From Limnoperna fortunei (Eukaryota > Mollusca > Bivalvia > Mytilida > Modiolidae), in NCBI GenBank assembly GCA_944474755.1, contig OX104117.1, positions 76,360,926-76,424,925 on the forward strand: a stretch of DNA of 64,000 nucleotides. Reading direction: 5' to 3'. Both the position numbers and the translations under genes were made by a program. The stretch's first letter is position 1. The number at the start of each line of letters is the position of its first letter. Of the stretch, positions 57,780 to 64,000 are shown piece after piece. The notes under the pieces are model-generated. The model saw only the letters and a list, made by a program, of their open reading frames with translations. It made no database searches and was not told where the DNA came from.

Positions 57780-60700
57780 GATTTTTGGATAAGATTGCTC
57801 ATAAACCATTACACCATTGCAAGATATTACCTTTCCAAAAAACACAAAAAAACCCAAAACCAAACAAACAAAAACAAAAGAGGAATGACTATTTGATTGA
57901 ATGTTTGCTGAATGTACATCGAGTTCATTTTCAGCTATTTTCAGGACGACAACCAAAATCTTACAACCTCCCACCCCTGAAGAGAATGGGTCTCCACTAT
58001 TCGCCACCTAGTATCGCCTTGGCAGCTCTTTTGAGTTGAGCACTGGGAACCAGTATGTTTTCAGCCAAACGAGGAATAAAATAGGGTTATATAATTCATA
58101 TTAAAATTTACCAGTATCGACCGTTAATGATAAATAAGATAATAATTCGTAATGCATAATGAAATAATTTGCATGCATGAACATGAATAGAATTACGACT
58201 AGATTTCTCTAAAATATCGGTCCGTCTAACATAATTAAACTTACCAGTCTAGATTATCGCAAGATACAGTTACTACTGTTTCAGCTATAGACTAAGGAAA
58301 GAACAAATTGACAAACACACAGATAAAGAACTTACAGACAGCCACTAGAAAAATTCCTGTAAAACTTTACACCATATTTCAGGAAAGATGCCAGCACCAT
58401 ATTAACTTAAACATAGCTGTCTAAAAAACTGTCTAAAAATAGAACATATAATACAGAAGTGATGAAAAGTATATTTAACCAGTAGCTAATTTATTATGAA
58501 CAATTTAATAATTGCTAAAATTATGTTGCAAATAAAAAAAAAATTTTAAAATGTTGTATTATTAAATAAAACAATAATTAAATTGCCAAAGAAATTCAAA
58601 ATTAATAACAATAATAATTTGGAAAAATATGCGAAGTATCAGAACCTCACCTTTACAGAACGGATCCCCAAAGATAGTAAACTGTCTGAAAGCTAGAGAG
58701 ACTCAGTCCGTACTATAAAAGAGATCGGACTGGATGTCCGCTGACTTTTGGCTGTTGAAAAAATCTTGGAATTACATTCTAGTGATTATATTTTCATTTA
58801 GTGGCCGTACCTTTGCACCAAGCAAGACCCTACAGGTGATCTTTTACATACAGAGATTTCAGTTATCTCCAAAAATAGAAGAAGCGCCATCTTCTGACTG
58901 CTGTTTGTTGTACATTTGTTAATCACCACAGCTTGCTTACGACACGCTTGTGGGCTCCTCCCACAGTTCTTATAACATTTCCTTTAAGAGATTCAAAAAG
59001 AATGACTGAATTTACTCAAAAATTTTAGCACCGAAAAAAGCGTTATAAAAACGTCACCAAAATTTAAATATTTCCTCAAATTGAACTCCACTTTTACTAT
59101 CATATAATGCCATTGTTTCGTTTTATCATTAATATGTCACCTTTCAATTCAAATTATTTATACCTTTTTACCTCAACAATGGTTCATAAGGCAAATATTG
59201 AATTAATTCTGTGTCTTTGCCTTTCAGATGCAAAAATCTTACTTTCTGACTTCAAAGGTAAGTTATTTATCCAATAATTATTTTAAATTACTTATGGCGG
59301 TATATAATGCATAGATATAGTCTCCAATTGTTAAACACAGTAGATATAAATAACAACGAACTGTTGTCATCAAATTTGACACGTGACATACATTTTTCTT
59401 CTGCAATCATTATATTTGCAGTACACCATAGGTATAAGACTAAGTTTCTGCTTTATTCGTTTAGTCTTACAATGTTATTCAATCCGCTTACTGAAACCAT
59501 TATGCTGGGGACTGAGAAAGTTCCGAGAGACCCGGCTTAACCATAGAGCACAAACACAAGTGATGAATCTTTCTTGGGGTTGTCAGGTAATGCGAAAGGC
59601 ATGAGAGTGCACCATACGACACGACGAAGAACCCTATTGTAAATTTTGAAAAAAGAGTAGGCTCGTAATGGATAGCCGTTATTGAAACCTAAAATATGCC
59701 ACCCCGCATTACCATTATATCAACTGTTTGGTCATGAATAGCCAAATTACCGCTTGTTCAATGTTTAGCACAATAATCAATCAATCAATTTACGCGTTAA
59801 AGACTCAAACTGTATGTGGAAAATGAGTAGCCGCTAATAAAAAAATTCTGAAGTACATAGTTATAGATAGGACCCTTCTGGAAAGTATCCATATGCGCCA
59901 CTTTTGGAAACTGCGTCTTACTGTTTGTTAAGTGGTTCTTGTATAATTAAAATATAGACAAAATTATATAGCTGCAACCGCAGTTTCAGTTTAACAATTG
60001 ATCGCGGTAAAGAAGTTTAAAACCATCTCCGAAACCAAAGTTGGTCACAGTCCTTTACAAATAAAAAATTTCCACCACCGCATGAATCATCAAGGACCCT
60101 GTTTATGCATATATAACTCAAGTGAGCGATTCAATCTATTAAAAGGTCTGACTTAAAAGTCATAACTTAAAAGACGAAAACACAAATTAAAAATAATAAA
60201 ACATATATACATACAAATAGATAGTAATCTTAACTACTATAATAAAGAACCCATCCCATCAAAGATGGGGATATTATAGGCCGCAGTATTGTAACATAAG
60301 TTTTATGACAATACCCCCTCCCCCCGAACATTCATAAATTGGTTTAATTAATCAGGTGTCATCTGCCAAACATCAATGAACTCGTATATTTAATACCTGT
60401 GATTTTCCCTATTCAAGCAGAAAAGCCCTTTTAACAGTTTTACTTGTAAAATAAATGTTTCATATGAGATGAGTTATTATTAGACTTTCCAGATTTCAAC
60501 GACGAAAGGTTTAACAGAACACAGACCACTACAATAAACACTTATCATACAAATATCATATAATTTCACGACATCACCATAAAAATCAACAGTACAAAAA
60601 TGTAGCAAATCCTCAAACAGTTACATTTTAACTGGATAGACCAGCATCCTGGTAAATACCTACTTATATACTGCAATTATGATTTTCCTCAACAATAAAT

Positions 60701-61369
60701 AATACTGCCTGTAAAATATAATAACACAGGCATACTGTCAATAGAAACTCCAATTGTTGAAATTATACCAACGACTGATCAATACAGCTACACGCAGTCA
60801 AAAACATAAATAAGTTCGAAATTAATACTACGAATTTATGCCGAACAGAAGAGAATTCTCACGTGGTCTCGATTTCAGTCTGTTTTCACGTTCATAACTA
60901 AAATTAACACGACTAGCTACTTAAAATTCATATATGCGTAAGCTAAAACTCTAATCCATAAGAAAGAGTAACAACTTTTAAAAACGTGTCTCAAAGCAAA
61001 AGTCCCCCCAAGCATATACACGTAAAACTAGGTCAAAAGAAGAACCTAATGTGTGTATACGCCTTCAAAAGACACGTGCTTCACAAAATATAACATTATC
61101 TAAAAGTAGGAAAAGCTTGCTAAATAAGTGCTAAACATAATATTATTACACAATAAAGTACAGACTAACATCAGAAGCTATACTTAACTTAAAACTATCT
61201 CATCCGAATACACGTGCCCAAATGTGCAAAGCTTGACTGTGTAGCTGTAATACAATGGAGTAAACGCCATCTGTTGGGAGATACAAGAAGGGAGATAATG
61301 ATAAAGACTGATAAATCTGTTTGACAGACGGTATCTCTCCCGACTTGCAAATTACATACAAAATCCTGT
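57780..61369. other. Largely featureless intergenic stretch
   Basis: No gene is supported. One candidate 30-nt microexon at 59228-59257 lies between a good acceptor (GCCTTTCAG) and GTAAGT. It starts ATGCAAA like the linker exon at 923 and would keep phase 1, but there is no other support. Confidence 0.4.
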
Positions 61370-61390
61370 TTGTCAAAAAATCATTTATAT

Positions 61391-61500
61391 GCTATAAATA
61401 GACATTTATTTTATTGTGAACGCACAGAAACATGGTCAAAGGCTAAAACAAAGTGTGCTGTGACTATAATAATTGATCTCAACAATGAAATATACTTAAT
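61391..61500 (+). pseudogene. CTLD N-terminal half, probably decayed
   Basis: HLFYCERTETWSKAKTKC has the first cysteine, the W and the second cysteine with CTLD spacing. After AVTIIIDLNN the sequence drifts and no donor in the right phase was found. Confidence 0.4.
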
Positions 61501-62124
61501 TCATATAAACTCGTTATACCAGAACCAGCCTGGATATCCTCGACCGTTGCCGCCTCTCATTGGGCGCAGTTTCATGGTTTGTATTTGTTTGACAATTTTT
61601 AAACTAATTTGATTCATATGAATTATTACAAAAAGACGCAATAAATCAAACACATCGTATGTTTATAAATAGTCTCTCTGTTTTAAAACGCTGAATGCGT
61701 GATTAATCTAAAAGTGAAACAGTATTTGACCCTTTTAAGTGATGTGCCGTTTGGTAGTGTCTACTGGTAACCTGTAACCCATGTATTGACATAATGAAAT
61801 GAAACGTATTTCACCTGCGTTCATCTGACATTTAGCAATTACTTGCATCCATCTTTATTTAGTTCCGTGCACAATGTGTTATAATTGAACAATAGATTTC
61901 TTACTATCGTTGAACAATTTAAATATTTGTCTCTGTGAATTGCTTGGCTTTAGGCATTCGTAAGCGGCATTAAATCAAATTCAATGATGCATATTAAAAT
62001 AAAATCGAAACACTGCTTAAATAATTCTGTAGATGACATGTTAGTTGATATATATTAAATGTTTAGATTAGAATCAAATTCCCAATTTTGAGACATAAAT
62101 AAGTAAATTGAGTTGATATATTTT

Positions 62125-62194
62125 AAAAATGAAACGGAACCTCTCAAAGTAGAAGACATCCACCACTGCACTCAGTATATTGCAATGGAAAAGG
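62125..62194 (+). pseudogene. Possible CTLD C-terminal half relic
   Basis: A frame reading HHCTQYIAMEKALR ends at a GTAAGT donor in phase 1. It parallels QLPFICEKYNSLR and its donor at 44459, with the final cysteine replaced by M. It fits as partner to the relic at 61.4 kb. The evidence is weak. Confidence 0.25.
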
Positions 62195-63798
62195 CATTAC
62201 GTAAGTTATTTGCTACAGCAAAAAATAAAGTAGATACAGATTAGAAATAACTCGTGTTTGCTTAAAGTGCCAGAGAAGTCTGTTTTTTGCAACGACTTCA
62301 TCTTAAATGTGTGTGTTCTACATAAAAAAAGTGGTTGTTACCACGCTATGCGCGTAACGTTTTCTTAGCCGTTACCCACTATGGTCGGAGTCCAGTTTTG
62401 TATGTTATAATATGATATATAAAATATCTCAACCACCTTCCGCTGACGAAACAGCCAGCACTGTTAGTTACTTGTGTAATATATATTAAATGTATGTGTA
62501 TTTTAAAGTAGCTTTAAAATATTTTATTTTTAGAAACACACGTGTCAGTGTTTGCAGAGCAAACGGGAAAAAGCAACAGATCAGAAATCATATTGCATAA
62601 CAACATGAAAGTAGTGGATTTCCGGTTTTTAAATATTAAGAAGGTACCGCTGTTTTAGTATGTTTAAATAATGTACATCAATTTGTTTGTGTAGGTATAT
62701 TTTGTTGATACAAGTAGACAGACCCCCCCCCCGATCAACTGTGACCACTATTCGTATTAACGACTTCTTAAACATACAATAGTATGCAACACCGAATTAT
62801 TTAATATCAAATTGAATGATTGCTTTACGGTCAATTGAAATTATTTTAAAATATTAAGACTATGCCGATATAAGATCGAAATAATAAGTACATGGTTTTT
62901 ACGCAATTTATAATTTTAGGTATCACACGATTTATTTTCTAAAAACAGAATTGAAGAAATTTATATGACTTAAGCGAGTATTTTAAATGTGTAATATTTT
63001 TGTCTTGCATAGTGTATCTACAAAATATTGAATTTTTAATAATCTGCAGTATTATCATTGGTGTTAATATTTAATGCGATTTACCACTTTCAAAAAGGCT
63101 GATTTTGTATTATTTTACATAGAACTCTGCTTTATTGTATCAACAAGTAAAATATGGTAATGTGAGAAAATTTTCCACATATCTATTTTCATTAAAATAT
63201 TTAGAATCCGTAATTGTACGAGATTTCTAGTCACACATTCGTGTCTACTTAGAGTAAACAACAGAGAGATGGTCAAAGCTTCTAACTCGAGAAACCCATT
63301 TCATTGCAAAGAAAAATGTACCCAAGCTTTTATTTAATCAGTCCCCTTTTATGCTGTATTATCTGTACTTTGGAAAATAAGTTACATAATTCAGACGATA
63401 CTACACTTCTAGTAGATAAAGAAATTAGTCTGTTTGCCCGAGTTGAACTTACAATTCAACAAAAGGTATTCGTCTACGTAATGCGTTTTGACTATGTCTA
63501 CAATTACATTTATAAATTTAACCATACATGTACATTTACTTAAAAACTATACACGTTTTGCGTTAGATATTTTTATACACATTACACATGATAGTGATTT
63601 ATTCTTTGTGATTTACAAACCTGTTTAATAATCACAATGTTGTTTTCTTACTCATATATCTTATTTTTCTGTCTACATCTTATTGTAAAGTAGAATGCAA
63701 TATTACTCTTTACTGCAACACCACAATTTATACGATACACATAGATTTTTTCCTGTATATCTACTGTATATATGTATATAAGGTCTTTTTTGTTTAAG
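62195..63798. other. AT-rich intron or intergenic stretch
   Basis: No supported feature. Around 63262 a short ERWSKLL frame echoes the ETWSKAK of the relic at 61.4 kb but is too short to call. Confidence 0.4.
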
Positions 63799-63933
63799 AC
63801 CCTTCCGAAAAAGCTACAAGTTGGGTTGAATCTGTCAATACATGCACAAATAAAAGTACAATACTTGATTCAGAAAACAACGTGCGGCAAGTGTCATGGT
63901 ACGGGTATTTTAATGCTTTCAACCACACGAATG
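63799..63933 (+). CDS. Lectin-type exon of a further paralogue
   Basis: A 135-nt exon between TTGTTTAAG and GTAAGT, phase 1 at both ends. It reads SEKATSWVESVNTCTNKSTI and then WYGYFNAFNHTN. Length class, phase and the W, spacing, C, later W-x-G-Y pattern match the CTLD first-half exon at 38358-38567 (REWRQAVCGKG and FWINGYLLW). The rest of the gene would lie right of the window. Confidence 0.6.
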
Positions 63934-64000
63934 GTAAGTATGATGCACTTGTACTGATTGAACAACTCGCTGTACGCTTGAATATCTTTTAAGTAATCCC

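Overview
The window looks like nuclear DNA of a bivalve mollusc, most likely a mytilid mussel. It is AT-rich, its coding sequence is split into small phase-1 exons by long introns, and it carries tRNA-headed SINE fragments, a Penelope-like element with hammerhead ribozymes and pearl/Helentron-like repeats with (AAT)n tracts. No database could be searched, so the species is an inference.

Layout. 1-7.5 kb: 3' end of a single-pass membrane protein gene (exons 923-964 and 1736-1905), a possible lectin-type exon at 6.28 kb, a SINE and inverted repeats. 7.49-37.43 kb: about 30 kb made almost entirely of non-coding mobile elements of six families (called A-F here), inserted into one another. Each has a 5' hairpin, a short box that reappears in its own 3' terminal hairpin, a core of degenerate tandem repeats containing GGCGGCCATTTTG, an (AAT)n tract, and the 3' hairpin. 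The next element sits inside that (AAT)n tract, so heads and terminal hairpins read like nested brackets. By eye I count 35 heads (A1, B18, C8, D5, E2, F1) and 29 terminal hairpins (A1, B18, C3, D5, E1, F1). 37.4-53.5 kb: exons of one or two receptor-like genes. Exons at 38.36, 40.29, 41.15 and 44.34 kb join in phase into a C-type-lectin-like domain (CTLD) that contains a complete eight-cysteine WSC domain. Exons from 48.67 to 53.52 kb give a CTLD, linkers, a transmembrane helix and a tail with three 29-residue repeats carrying YDIM/YDVM motifs. Between them lies a decayed Penelope-like element (46.06-48.29 kb) flanked by inverted hammerhead ribozymes. 53.5-64 kb: mostly intergenic, with MITE-like repeats, a possible Harbinger relic, a tRNA-like sequence, decayed lectin exons and a convincing lectin-type exon at 63.80-63.93 kb.

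Together these suggest a cluster of related lectin-type, possibly signalling receptors, with the 30 kb nest inserted between or inside cluster members. Almost all ORFs of 60-150 codons within the nest are by-products of the repeats.
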